The notes below the pieces were generated by a model that made no database searches, had not been told where the DNA came from, and saw only the letters and a program-made list of their open reading frames with translations. Shown one piece after another: positions 1 through 8,110 of a DNA stretch of 64,000 bases (the first letter of the stretch is position 1; every line of letters starts with the position of its first letter). The position numbers and the translations under genes were made by a program. Location of the stretch: assembly GCA_023248545.1 (NCBI GenBank), contig JAHFEF010000008.1, forward strand, positions 23,822 to 87,821, read 5' to 3'. Source of the stretch: Myxococcales bacterium. GTDB taxonomy: Bacteria; Myxococcota; UBA727; JABDBI01.

Positions 1-1124
1 AAATTATGGTTAGAGAGGTAGCGAAGAGGGTCTTGTCTAAACTCCGCACCCAATGTCAAACGCAGCTTTGAAAAAAAAGTTTGACTCAACTGATTCTCAA
101 CTCCCCACCACAAAGCCCTGGGTTTATCTTGATTAATGATTGGATCTACGCGAGGTGCTGTCGGTGGCATGGCTTGTGTGCCATCGTAGGCGTAATAGTC
201 TCCATAGATTCGAGCCAATAAATGGAGTCCACGTGAGAAATCATGTTCATAACGAAGTTCTGTATAGGCTCTTGCGTCTGCCACATTGGTATTTGGATTT
301 CCTAAAACGGTCCTATAGGGAGCGCTCGGAAATTCTCGATAGCGTTGACCATATAAAGCCTCCAGCGTGAAATCCTTGTAAGAAGCTTTTCCAAAGACAT
401 TCAAGGCATTCATATGATCATGGTCAAATACGGAATTTTTTCCAGGTGGTACCCCTGGATAATTGGGGTAATTTATTTCCAGAGCGCCCCGACTGTCATA
501 ATAACTGCCTGAAAGCAAAATATTAGGACCTGACTCAAAGTTCAGTGTTTGGGTAATGCGACCTTGTTTAAAATCTTCAGAGGCATAACTGCCCGCTATT
601 TCACCGCCGTGTTCTGGAAAACGATCTGTCTCACGGGTGACAACGTTAATAATCCCAAAAAAAGCATTGTTGCCATACAAGACGGAACCAGGACCTCGAA
701 TAATTTCGACGCGCTCGATTAAGTCGACGTCGAGGGGGAATTCATAATTGATTAACAGAGAATCATAGATGGGCTCATTCATACGATGGCCATTGATATT
801 CAGTAAAAATCGGCCTCCGTAATCACCCGGTCGGTTGACACCTCGGACGCCTAAAAAGTTGTAGGCACCGTCGAACGTGGTATAAAAATCTCGGACGCCA
901 TTTAAGATGTCAGCCAGTGTTCGGTAGCCGAATTTCCGAATATCATCCGCTGTCATGATGCTCACATCTGAGGGAGCATCGGTTATTTTTTGTTTGTATT
1001 TAGAAGCTCCCACGACGGTTGGGACTTCAACCGTCATGAGTTCTTGAAGGCTCATATTGCTTAGATCTTTGGTTTCTGCATAAACAGAAGAAACACTTAG
1101 AAAAAGAAATAGGTACCAATACAT
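1..1124 (-). CDS. TonB-dependent outer-membrane receptor, partial (3' end outside window)
   Basis: I translated this by hand because it runs off the left edge. It opens with a short signal peptide (MYWYLFLFLSVSSVYA, cleavage before ETK), then a segment with SLQELMTVEV and a plug domain at about residues 50-165. The plug holds the conserved stretch RGPGSVLYGNNAFFGIINV that marks TonB-dependent receptors. About 374 codons are present, so most of the beta-barrel is missing. The start codon is 2 bases past the stop of the upstream response regulator, so translation is probably coupled and the gene is the last of a five-gene minus-strand operon. Receptors of this SLQEL type are often linked to YfiR-like proteins and sensor kinases. 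The ligand cannot be read from the sequence; iron chelates or a signalling role are both possible. Confidence 0.9.
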   Translation of the reverse strand, partial: MYWYLFLFLSVSSVYAETKDLSNMSLQELMTVEVPTVVGASKYKQKITDAPSDVSIMTADDIRKFGYRTLADILNGVRDFYTTFDGAYNFLGVRGVNRPGDYGGRFLLNINGHRMNEPIYDSLLINYEFPLDVDLIERVEIIRGPGSVLYGNNAFFGIINVVTRETDRFPEHGGEIAGSYASEDFKQGRITQTLNFESGPNILLSGSYYDSRGALEINYPNYPGVPPGKNSVFDHDHMNALNVFGKASYKDFTLEALYGQRYREFPSAPYRTVLGNPNTNVADARAYTELRYEHDFSRGLHLLARIYGDYYAYDGTQAMPPTAPRVDPIINQDKPRALWWGVENQLSQTFFSKLRLTLGAEFRQDPLRYLSNHN

Positions 1125-1126
1125 AG

Positions 1127-1552
1127 CTAAGCTTCTTGAGTAGGCAGGTGAACTATTTCGAGCCAGTAATTTGTTGTTTTTTGCATGATTTGAACCAAAC
1201 CATCAAAAGTGACTGGCTTGGTAATAAATGAGTTAGCTCCTAAGCCATAAGCTTGTAGAACATCTTCTTCTGCACGTGAAGTTGTCAGCATGATGATAGG
1301 AATATCGTGGCTTTTTGAATTTTCTCGAACAATCTGAAGAGCCTCGAGCCCATTCATTTTAGGCATCTGAATATCCAAAAAGATGAAACCAGGTTTGGGT
1401 CCGTTTTTCAAATGATGGATCAGTTGCTCAGCACTTTCCAAAAATTGAGTTGGGTTGCTGATCCGGCAAGTTTTTAAGGCATCAGCAATCAGCAGTCGGT
1501 CATCTGGATCATCATCCACCACCAAGATAGTCACGGGTTTTTTAGTTGTCAT
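1127..1552 (-). CDS. single-domain response regulator (Rcp1-like receiver)
   Basis: A 141-residue stand-alone receiver domain without an output domain. It has the acidic pocket VVDDDPDD near the N-terminus, the phospho-acceptor aspartate D60 in FIFLDIQMP, the switch threonine in MLTTSR and the conserved lysine in ITKPV. It follows the CHASE8-type kinase by 53 bases and ends 2 bases before the TonB receptor start, so it belongs to the same operon. Receivers of this kind usually act as phosphate shuttles or bind a partner kinase rather than DNA. The most likely phosphodonor is the kinase immediately upstream. Confidence 0.93.
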   Translation of the reverse strand: MTTKKPVTILVVDDDPDDRLLIADALKTCRISNPTQFLESAEQLIHHLKNGPKPGFIFLDIQMPKMNGLEALQIVRENSKSHDIPIIMLTTSRAEEDVLQAYGLGANSFITKPVTFDGLVQIMQKTTNYWLEIVHLPTQEA

Positions 1553-1605
1553 AGAGACAGGTTAAACTAGATGAGAGATGAAAATCTTGAATTCAAATTG
1601 TTTTT

Positions 1606-2958
1606 TCAAGGATTGGGTTGGTGAATCGGTAAAATGATAATAAAAGTGGCTCCCTCCCCGACGCCACTCTGGGCTTTGATGCTTCCTTGGTGGCGTTCAA
1701 TAATTTTCTTGACAATGGCCAGGCCTACACCGGTGCCTTCATAGTCGTTTCGAGTGTTGAGGCGCTGAAAAATCCCAAATATCTTATCGGCATATTTCTG
1801 ATCGAAACCAATTCCATTGTCCCGAACAGTGATTTCACATTGGCCTGTTTGTCCATTGGTGAGGAAGCGGCCCTCTACTTGAATGTACGGAGGAATGTTG
1901 TCCCGGTTAAATTTAAGTGCATTACCCACCAGGTTTTGAATCAGCTGCCTCATTTGTAAGGGGTCTGCATCGATGGTGGGTAGATTGATCAAATCAACCT
2001 GTCCTTGTGTGCTTTCAATGCGAGTTTCTAAATCTGATAAGACTTCCCTCGCAATGGTATCAAGATTAACAGGAACAAAGGGCTGAGTTTTGCTGGAAAC
2101 ACGTGAAAACTCAAGCAGGGATCGAATCAAGTCTTGCATGCGTGAGGCGGCATTTTGCATTCGACCCAGATAATCCAGCCCCTCTTCCCCAAGGGTTTCC
2201 GAAAATTTATCTTTGAGTCTATCTCCAAATGCTCGAACTTTACGCAAGGGTTCTTGCAAATCGTGTGAACAGATATGCGTAAAATCTTGTAAATTTCGAT
2301 TGCTTTCTTCAAGTTTTGTCGAATAGCTTTTGATTTCACCGAGCATGTGATTGAATGCAAGGGTCAGATTTTTTAACTCTTTTTGTTTGGGAATCGGTAC
2401 ACGTATGGAGTAGTCATTGTCTTTAGAGACCCTCTGAGCAGCCTGGGCGAGGGCGATGATGGGTTCTGAAACAAAATTTTGCAGGTGCCCGGCAATGATG
2501 CCAGCTGCGACCATGGCCAATATTAGTATAAACAAAAGAATGAGAGCATACTGATAAAGACGACTATAAATTTCGTCTAAATCACTGACCAATATGATTC
2601 TCCCCACGACTTCGTTGTCCAGGACAATCTCTCGAGCAACCTTAAAGACTTGCTTTCCAGAAGAATCACCATAATGATAGATTGCAAAAATTTTGCCTTC
2701 GGAGTCTAGTAAAGTAGCTTTTACAATATGGGGTTTGGCTGCGATGGCCTCTAACGTGGTTTGGGCGGATTTTTTATCACCAAACAGGAGGGCTGCTCGA
2801 CTGTTGGTTCCCAAAATCTCTGCGTGAGCCGTTAAGTCCGCAATCATATTTTGCTTCATCATGGTCCATTCATAAGTGAACAGACAAAGGGCGGCCAAGA
2901 GTAGAGCGGCCGAGCAGGTAGACAGAATGATTAATTGCAGCATTCGGCTCAGTGTCAT
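1606..2958 (-). CDS. membrane sensor histidine kinase with CHASE8-type periplasmic domain and HAMP
   Basis: A 450-residue kinase. Transmembrane helix 1 is at about residues 8-30 and helix 2 at about 136-157. The periplasmic loop between them carries the CHASE8 signature (ILGTNSRAALLFGD and a later KATLLDSEG). A HAMP linker follows at about 160-210, then HisKA with the phosphorylated histidine H232 in CSHDLQEPLR, and an ATPase domain with NLVGNALKF, the G1 box DNGIGF and the G2 box GTGVGLAI. The start overlaps the YfiR-like stop in an ATGA, which indicates translational coupling. In such clusters the YfiR-like periplasmic protein probably modulates the CHASE8 sensor; that partnership is inference from known gene neighbourhoods. 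Confidence 0.94.
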   Translation of the reverse strand: MTLSRMLQLIILSTCSAALLLAALCLFTYEWTMMKQNMIADLTAHAEILGTNSRAALLFGDKKSAQTTLEAIAAKPHIVKATLLDSEGKIFAIYHYGDSSGKQVFKVAREIVLDNEVVGRIILVSDLDEIYSRLYQYALILLFILILAMVAAGIIAGHLQNFVSEPIIALAQAAQRVSKDNDYSIRVPIPKQKELKNLTLAFNHMLGEIKSYSTKLEESNRNLQDFTHICSHDLQEPLRKVRAFGDRLKDKFSETLGEEGLDYLGRMQNAASRMQDLIRSLLEFSRVSSKTQPFVPVNLDTIAREVLSDLETRIESTQGQVDLINLPTIDADPLQMRQLIQNLVGNALKFNRDNIPPYIQVEGRFLTNGQTGQCEITVRDNGIGFDQKYADKIFGIFQRLNTRNDYEGTGVGLAIVKKIIERHQGSIKAQSGVGEGATFIIILPIHQPNP

Positions 2959-3467
2959 GATGTTTCCTTGGCGAGTTTGAGTAACTCAGAACTAAGTTTA
3001 ATATTGAATTTTTTTGCAAGTTCTAAATTGACAGAAAAACGCACGTTTTTGTTTTCCATCATCAAGCTAATAATTCCTATGTTTTCACCGGAGATTTTTG
3101 GATCTGTCACGGACAAAACACTGAATTTTTTAGCCAGAGCCAGCAAGGCTTGCATTTCTTTGGGATCTGATGTGCCAATAAATAGTACTTGAGAACCCCC
3201 TTTGTTTTTAAACTCGCTCACCGTTGAAAAATATTTGACCACAATATTGCGATCGCCAATTTTTTTGTTAGCCGTCAGTTTTTCCAAAGCATCTTCGAAT
3301 GGATTGTCTCCTAAGACTCCGAAAATGAGGGGGGTTTTGTCAGGGGGCCATTCGGTGAACTTGGCAAAATTCAAGATAAACGCGGCTTTGACATGATATT
3401 CAAAAGAGGTTTCGGCCTGGAGGCTTAGCCCAGCCAAAACCAACATGAATAGCAATATTTTTTTCAT
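2955..3467 (-). CDS. YfiR/DUF4154 family periplasmic protein
   Basis: A 170-residue exported protein: signal peptide MKKILLFMLVLAGLSLQA, then EYHVKAAFILNFAKFTEWP, the opening that identifies the YfiR (DUF4154) family. Later family features include QVLFIG, SVLSVTD and NVRFSVNLELAKKFNIKLS. YfiR in Pseudomonas is a periplasmic repressor of the YfiN cyclase; here no cyclase is present and the partner is more likely the CHASE8 kinase encoded next. Both ends overlap their neighbours by four bases (ATGA), so it lies in the middle of the operon. Confidence 0.92.
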   Translation of the reverse strand: MKKILLFMLVLAGLSLQAETSFEYHVKAAFILNFAKFTEWPPDKTPLIFGVLGDNPFEDALEKLTANKKIGDRNIVVKYFSTVSEFKNKGGSQVLFIGTSDPKEMQALLALAKKFSVLSVTDPKISGENIGIISLMMENKNVRFSVNLELAKKFNIKLSSELLKLAKETS

Positions 3468-5032
3468 GGTACTGTGGTAGGCGGCTGCTGATTATCGAGG
3501 AAACATCTGATCTGCTCCATGATGATTTTAGGGGCAACGGGTTTTTGGATAAAGTTTGTGATCGCGTCTGGTTGAAAGCCATTTTCTCCAAAAGCATATT
3601 CAGGATTCCCAGACATATAGATTACTTTGAGATTTGGATATTTATCACGCAGGCCTTTGACCATTTCAATTCCGCTTTTTTTAGGCATCTGTACATCGCT
3701 GAGTACCAAGTCAATGGTTTTGTTTGCTTTTTTGAGAGCCAGGTTGAGACCTTCTTCCCCATTGCTTGCAGCGACAACAAAATAGCCTTGATGTTCCAAG
3801 GACGCTTTAAGGACCTTCAGCAAATTTTCTTCGTCTTCTACGAGCAATATGGTTTCATTTCCATGAAGGTTAGTATGGTTGGGGGCTATTTTAAGAATGG
3901 AACTCGTGTCTGTTTCTTCTTCTATCTTGGGGAAATAGAGATTGAAAGTAGTGCCTTTTCCTAATTCACTGTGGAGTTCAATCGTGCCACCCGATTGCTT
4001 CACAATTCCATATACAGTGGCCAAACCAAGTCCCGTCCCTTTGCCAACCTCTTTGGTGGTAAAGAAAGGCTCAAAAATGTGGCTTTGGGTTTCTTCGCTC
4101 ATGCCTTTGCCGGTATCTGTAATGGTCAAAACAACCTGTTCACCCGAGGGTATCGTTGAAGTTGATATCGTAATTTGGCCATTTTGTCCTAATGCATCTC
4201 GTGCATTAAGCACCAAATTTAAAACAACTTGTTCAAATTGGCCGATATCAATCTGGATGAGAGGTAATTTTTCAGCGTATTTAATGGTCAAGACAACGTC
4301 TTCTCCAATCAGGCGTTGGAGCATTTTTTCAATATGATTTAAGAGACTATTCATATTGGCTGCAACAGCTACATTGTGCTGTTTTCTGGTAAAGGCCAAC
4401 AACTGCTTGGTTAAACCGGCTGCTCGTTCTGCAGACTTTTTAAGTTCTTGAACAATTTCAGCCGCCACACTGGAGGGTTCAAGTTTTTCCAACAAAATAT
4501 CTGAATAGGCAAATATGACCGTCAATGTGTTGTTGAAATCATGGGCTATACCACCGGCCAGTCGGCCAATCGCATCGATTTTTTGGGATTGTTGAAGTGA
4601 GAAGAGGGCTTTGTCCCGCTCTTTTTGAATGCTTTGTCGATTGATGGCATAACGTAGGGATCGTCTTAACAGAGGAAAATCAAATTGGCCTTTTTCAAGA
4701 AAATCGGAGGCTCCTGCCAAGATGGCCTCACTTTCTATTTCTGGGTCACTTCGACCGGTGAGTAAGATAAGTGGAATGTCTACCGATTGTGCACGCAGGT
4801 TTTTGATAAGCCCTAACCCCGTTTCGCTGCCTAAGTAATAATCGATTAGAGCAGCATCATAAGATTTTTTGGTGAGATTCATCATGGCATCAGAAAAAGA
4901 GGTGGCCCGCTCTAATTCGAAGTGCCATTCATGGGTATCCTTGATTAAATTTTTAAGTAAAAAATAGTCATCATCATCGTCTTCCACAATGAATATATTG
5001 AGCGCTCTTCTTTCGGTTTGTTTGTTTTCCAT
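3464..5032 (-). CDS. cytoplasmic hybrid kinase, REC-HisKA-HATPase-REC
   Basis: A 522-residue soluble hybrid kinase with no transmembrane segment. An N-terminal receiver (acidic pocket VEDDDDD, acceptor D64 in AALIDYYLG) is followed by HisKA with H164 in GGIAHDFNN, an ATPase domain (NLVLNARDAL, TDTGKGM, GKGTGLGL) and a C-terminal receiver (acceptor D446 in LVLSDVQMP). The two receivers suggest it takes phosphate from one partner and passes it on within the same cluster. It is the first gene of the minus-strand operon. Its start codon lies 18 bases from one copy of the 65-bp repeat, so its promoter is probably inside or next to that repeat. The HDFNN motif places it among NtrB-like kinases. Confidence 0.94.
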   Translation of the reverse strand: MENKQTERRALNIFIVEDDDDDYFLLKNLIKDTHEWHFELERATSFSDAMMNLTKKSYDAALIDYYLGSETGLGLIKNLRAQSVDIPLILLTGRSDPEIESEAILAGASDFLEKGQFDFPLLRRSLRYAINRQSIQKERDKALFSLQQSQKIDAIGRLAGGIAHDFNNTLTVIFAYSDILLEKLEPSSVAAEIVQELKKSAERAAGLTKQLLAFTRKQHNVAVAANMNSLLNHIEKMLQRLIGEDVVLTIKYAEKLPLIQIDIGQFEQVVLNLVLNARDALGQNGQITISTSTIPSGEQVVLTITDTGKGMSEETQSHIFEPFFTTKEVGKGTGLGLATVYGIVKQSGGTIELHSELGKGTTFNLYFPKIEEETDTSSILKIAPNHTNLHGNETILLVEDEENLLKVLKASLEHQGYFVVAASNGEEGLNLALKKANKTIDLVLSDVQMPKKSGIEMVKGLRDKYPNLKVIYMSGNPEYAFGENGFQPDAITNFIQKPVAPKIIMEQIRCFLDNQQPPTTVP

Positions 5033-5050
5033 GAAACTAGGCTAAACCAA

Positions 5051-5115
5051 ACTTAGAGTGAAAATCTAGAATAGGGGCGAATTAAGGTTGACTCGTTGGC
5101 TCTATTACGCCAACA
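5051..5115. repeat. 65-bp direct repeat, left copy
   Basis: Positions 5051-5115 are identical base for base to 8037-8101, in the same orientation. The identity stops at both edges (A against G on the left, T against G on the right). The left copy lies just upstream of the hybrid kinase start and the right copy just upstream of purH. The simplest reading is that one ancestral divergent intergenic region was duplicated when the 5116-8036 segment was acquired. Confidence 0.97.
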
Positions 5116-5206
5116 TTTGGCTTATCGCCAGCTGTCATAGACATGGTGGTTTCCAAACTTGCCCGGTCTGCTGATTTTGCAAAAGGCTCTATAGTATCCT
5201 AAAAAC

Positions 5207-8047
5207 ATGGAAAATAAAATTAAAACGGTGGGCCCTCCTATACTAGTACCAGAGGATAGACAGGAAGAACCAGCTGCACAGAATCCCGATACCCTGCAGC
5301 TGACTTCGATGACTCCCAGCACAGCAGTAGCCGTTCCCCAAGGCCCGCATGCTGTAGACCCCATGCCCACTGCAGAGTTTCCAAATTTCTTCCATACCAA
5401 CGACCCGGTCAAAGCGGCACGGATACAAGCAAAAGTAACCGAGGCCATGGCCTCGGTTTTGAGGCGATTGGACCTTCCCTATGTTCTAAAAACTGGCCAA
5501 ATCAGCCGGAATGGTTTTTTTGAAGAACTTGAAAAAAAGATCCGGGCTCTAGATCCCGACGCGAAAGTCTATATTTCTGGTGGCGTTGTGCGAAGTATTT
5601 TGGGTTATATTTATAAAAAAATCTACAATGAGCACCAACGACAGTCGACAGAAGACACAACAGAAAATGTATTGAATCGCATTATTCAAGGAGCTAGTCG
5701 AAAGCCTATTCTGGATGCATTGTTTGAGATCTTTCCGGTAGACCAAGACCTACCCAAACTATCTGCCCTAGGAATTGGGAGTGATTTGGATGTCTCCGTG
5801 GATTTTTCGGGCGGCTGCACTCCAGATAAACGTGAAGAGATTAAGCAGATAACCAAACAATTTATTGAGAGTGCCACCGACCAACTCATGCCGCAGGCAG
5901 ACAAAACCTCGGTGCTGACCAGAAGTGTTTTGCCGGTGGGCGACGTTGTCGAACGCAAAGCTCAGTTGGAACGCTCTATGGGCCAAGGTGGTAGTCCATT
6001 GGACTGGCTCGCTTTCCCCGTTTCATCTGCTTCTGGGACTCAGTTTGTCGAAGGTGTTCCTGGCACTTTAGGGCGATTTTTGAAAGGCGAAATCGAGTAT
6101 GTGTCTCCAGAACATGCAGACAATCGAGACGAACAATGCATTCGGATGCTTCGACCACTGTTAGAATTGCCCTTCCTAAAGCCGTCGACAAAGGGAGCTC
6201 AGATATTAATTCAAGAACTAGAGCTTATATTGGCTAAACTTAATAAAAAGATTCCGCTCGAGGGTGAAAGGCCCCTTAAAGAATTTGCAAAGATGCTCCG
6301 AAATGCTCGATTTGAAGCGGCGCATAATCGATTCAGCGTTCCCCGAGAAGGAGACCCAATAGGGCGCTTGGTTCATCAGATTTCAATGTCTGCTCCTAGA
6401 GGGGAAAAGGATCTTCCCTTGGTTCCCGAATTTACACAAAATCGGAAAATCGATACACGTAATGTAAACAATCACAGCATCGATAGATTTTTAATGAATC
6501 CCACTGAATTTCGACAAAACTACACAGACAACGGTTCGCTCTATCATGGAACCCCGAAGCTCGAATATGTGCTCACCATGATCCGAAATGGGTTGATTGC
6601 CAGTATCCCTGGAAAGCAGGGGACAGCGGCCCTTGGAGCAGGGACCTATACGGCCCAAGAACGTTCGACATCTGCTAAGTATGTTGGCAGTGAGGGGACG
6701 GTATTGGAGCTCAAGGTGAGTTTGTCTGATCATCTTCGAGTCCTGGATCTGCCTCGTTTTATGAACGAACAGGCAGTTCTCTACCAGAGTCTAGAAAAAG
6801 AAGCCAAACAAAATGACATAGATATTAACCAGTACTTGGCGCGAAAATTTGATCTAGATATCATTATCAACGAATATCCATTGATTATGAATGCAGCAGC
6901 CATCAGATTGCCGAAAAAAATCAATGAGTTAATCCGAGCTAAACTTCAATCGGCATTTTCTGTGAGAGAACGACTGGTGGCTAGGGATTTATTGAAAACA
7001 CTTCAAGAATTGAGGTCTTTCGAACAATTGGGCGCAGTGCTTGGGCTGAAGGATCTGCCGTCGCTGCCCTCAGATTTAGAGATTCACAGGCAGATCGCAG
7101 ATTGCCTGAAGGATTCAGATGTCCCTGTGCGCAGGGCTGCAATTGGTCTCCTGGGTACGATTAAACCCACGGTTCCAGACATCCACAAGCAGATCGCAGA
7201 TTGCCTGAAGGATTCGGATGTCCTTGTGCGCAGGGCTGCAATTGATCTCCTGCATACGATTAAACCCACGGATCCAGAAATTCACAAGCAGATTGTGGGA
7301 TACCTAACTCATTCAGATGTCTTTGTGCGCAGGGCTGCAATTGATCTCCTGGGTACGATTAAACCCACGGATCCAGAAATTCACAAGCCGATTGCAGCGT
7401 GCCTAACTGATTCAGATGCCAATGTACGCAGGGCTGCAATTGATCTCCTGGGTACGATTAAACCCACGGATCCAGAAATTCACAAGCCGATTGCAGCGTG
7501 CCTAACTGATTCAGATGCCAATGTACGCAGGGCTGCAATTAAGACCCTTGCTGCAATTAAAGCCCTTGATGCGATTAAGTCCACGAATGTAGAGATTCAG
7601 AGGGAGATCGCAAATTGCCTAACTGATTTAAAGGCCAATGCGTGCAAGGCTGCAATTAAGTTCCTTGCTGCAAGTAAGCCCGAGGATGTAACGATTCAGG
7701 GGAAGATCGCACAGTGCCTAACTAATTTAGATGCCAATGTGCGCAACGCTGCAATTGAGTTCCTTGGGGCGATTCAGCCCACGAATTTAGAAATCCTCGC
7801 GCAGATTGCAGCGTACTTAGAATATCCAAATCCAGATGTAGGCAGGGCCGCAATTAGGGTCTTTGAGGCGATTAATCCCACGGATTCAATGATTCAGCAG
7901 ATTACAGCGCGCCTAACTGATCCAGACGCCAAGGTACACGAGGCTGCAATTGTGGTCCTTGAGGCGATTGATCCCACGGATCCAGAGGTTCAAAAACAAA
8001 TGGACGCGTATAGACAAAAAAATCCTATCGAATCCGACTTAGAGTGA
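5207..8047 (+). CDS. nucleotidyltransferase-like / ADP-ribosyltransferase-like / HEAT-repeat protein
   Basis: A 946-residue protein with no close relative that I recognise. Residues 1-60 are low complexity. Residues 118-200 carry a nucleotidyltransferase-like pattern: GGVVRS at 125-130, then SDLDV with D193 and D195, as in poly(A)-polymerase head domains. Residues 445-580 resemble an ADP-ribosyltransferase or Tpt1-like fold: YHGT with H447, then GAGTY with Y481, and a later stretch DIIINEYPLIMNAAAI. From residue 625 to about 935 there are nine to ten HEAT-type repeats of 33 residues. There is no signal peptide. The gene lies between two copies of a 65-bp repeat, and its last codons and stop come from the right copy, so the natural C-terminus may be lost. 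A toxin, effector or RNA-modifying role would fit the domains but is speculation. Confidence 0.85.
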   Translation: MENKIKTVGPPILVPEDRQEEPAAQNPDTLQLTSMTPSTAVAVPQGPHAVDPMPTAEFPNFFHTNDPVKAARIQAKVTEAMASVLRRLDLPYVLKTGQISRNGFFEELEKKIRALDPDAKVYISGGVVRSILGYIYKKIYNEHQRQSTEDTTENVLNRIIQGASRKPILDALFEIFPVDQDLPKLSALGIGSDLDVSVDFSGGCTPDKREEIKQITKQFIESATDQLMPQADKTSVLTRSVLPVGDVVERKAQLERSMGQGGSPLDWLAFPVSSASGTQFVEGVPGTLGRFLKGEIEYVSPEHADNRDEQCIRMLRPLLELPFLKPSTKGAQILIQELELILAKLNKKIPLEGERPLKEFAKMLRNARFEAAHNRFSVPREGDPIGRLVHQISMSAPRGEKDLPLVPEFTQNRKIDTRNVNNHSIDRFLMNPTEFRQNYTDNGSLYHGTPKLEYVLTMIRNGLIASIPGKQGTAALGAGTYTAQERSTSAKYVGSEGTVLELKVSLSDHLRVLDLPRFMNEQAVLYQSLEKEAKQNDIDINQYLARKFDLDIIINEYPLIMNAAAIRLPKKINELIRAKLQSAFSVRERLVARDLLKTLQELRSFEQLGAVLGLKDLPSLPSDLEIHRQIADCLKDSDVPVRRAAIGLLGTIKPTVPDIHKQIADCLKDSDVLVRRAAIDLLHTIKPTDPEIHKQIVGYLTHSDVFVRRAAIDLLGTIKPTDPEIHKPIAACLTDSDANVRRAAIDLLGTIKPTDPEIHKPIAACLTDSDANVRRAAIKTLAAIKALDAIKSTNVEIQREIANCLTDLKANACKAAIKFLAASKPEDVTIQGKIAQCLTNLDANVRNAAIEFLGAIQPTNLEILAQIAAYLEYPNPDVGRAAIRVFEAINPTDSMIQQITARLTDPDAKVHEAAIVVLEAIDPTDPEVQKQMDAYRQKNPIESDLE
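7079..7981 (+). repeat. tandem 99-bp repeats encoding HEAT units
   Basis: Within the 946-residue gene, units of 33 codons (99 bp) recur about nine times. Units starting at 7376 and 7475 are nearly identical: shifting the sequence by 99 bp gives an unbroken match of 114 bases (7328-7441 against 7427-7540). Earlier and later units are more diverged. One unit, from 7475, carries an insertion of six residues. The near identity indicates recent duplication or gene conversion of units, so copy number may vary between strains. Confidence 0.93.
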
Positions 8048-8101
8048 AAATCTAGAATAGGGGCGAATTAAGGTTGACTCGTTGGCTCTATTACGCCAAC
8101 A
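8037..8101. repeat. 65-bp direct repeat, right copy
   Basis: Exact second copy of 5051-5115. It contains the last three codons and the stop of the HEAT-repeat gene and ends 9 bases before the purH start codon. The purH ribosome-binding site (AGGTG, from 8101) begins at its right edge. Confidence 0.97.
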
Positions 8102-8110
8102 GGTGTCAAG

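Noticed and set aside
7079..7981. Regular 99-bp repeats that could suggest a CRISPR-like array
   Set aside because: They are in frame, encode HEAT units and have no unique spacers.
5116..8036. Classical insertion sequence between the 65-bp repeats
   Set aside because: No transposase and no terminal inverted repeats, and the duplication is too long for a transposition target site.
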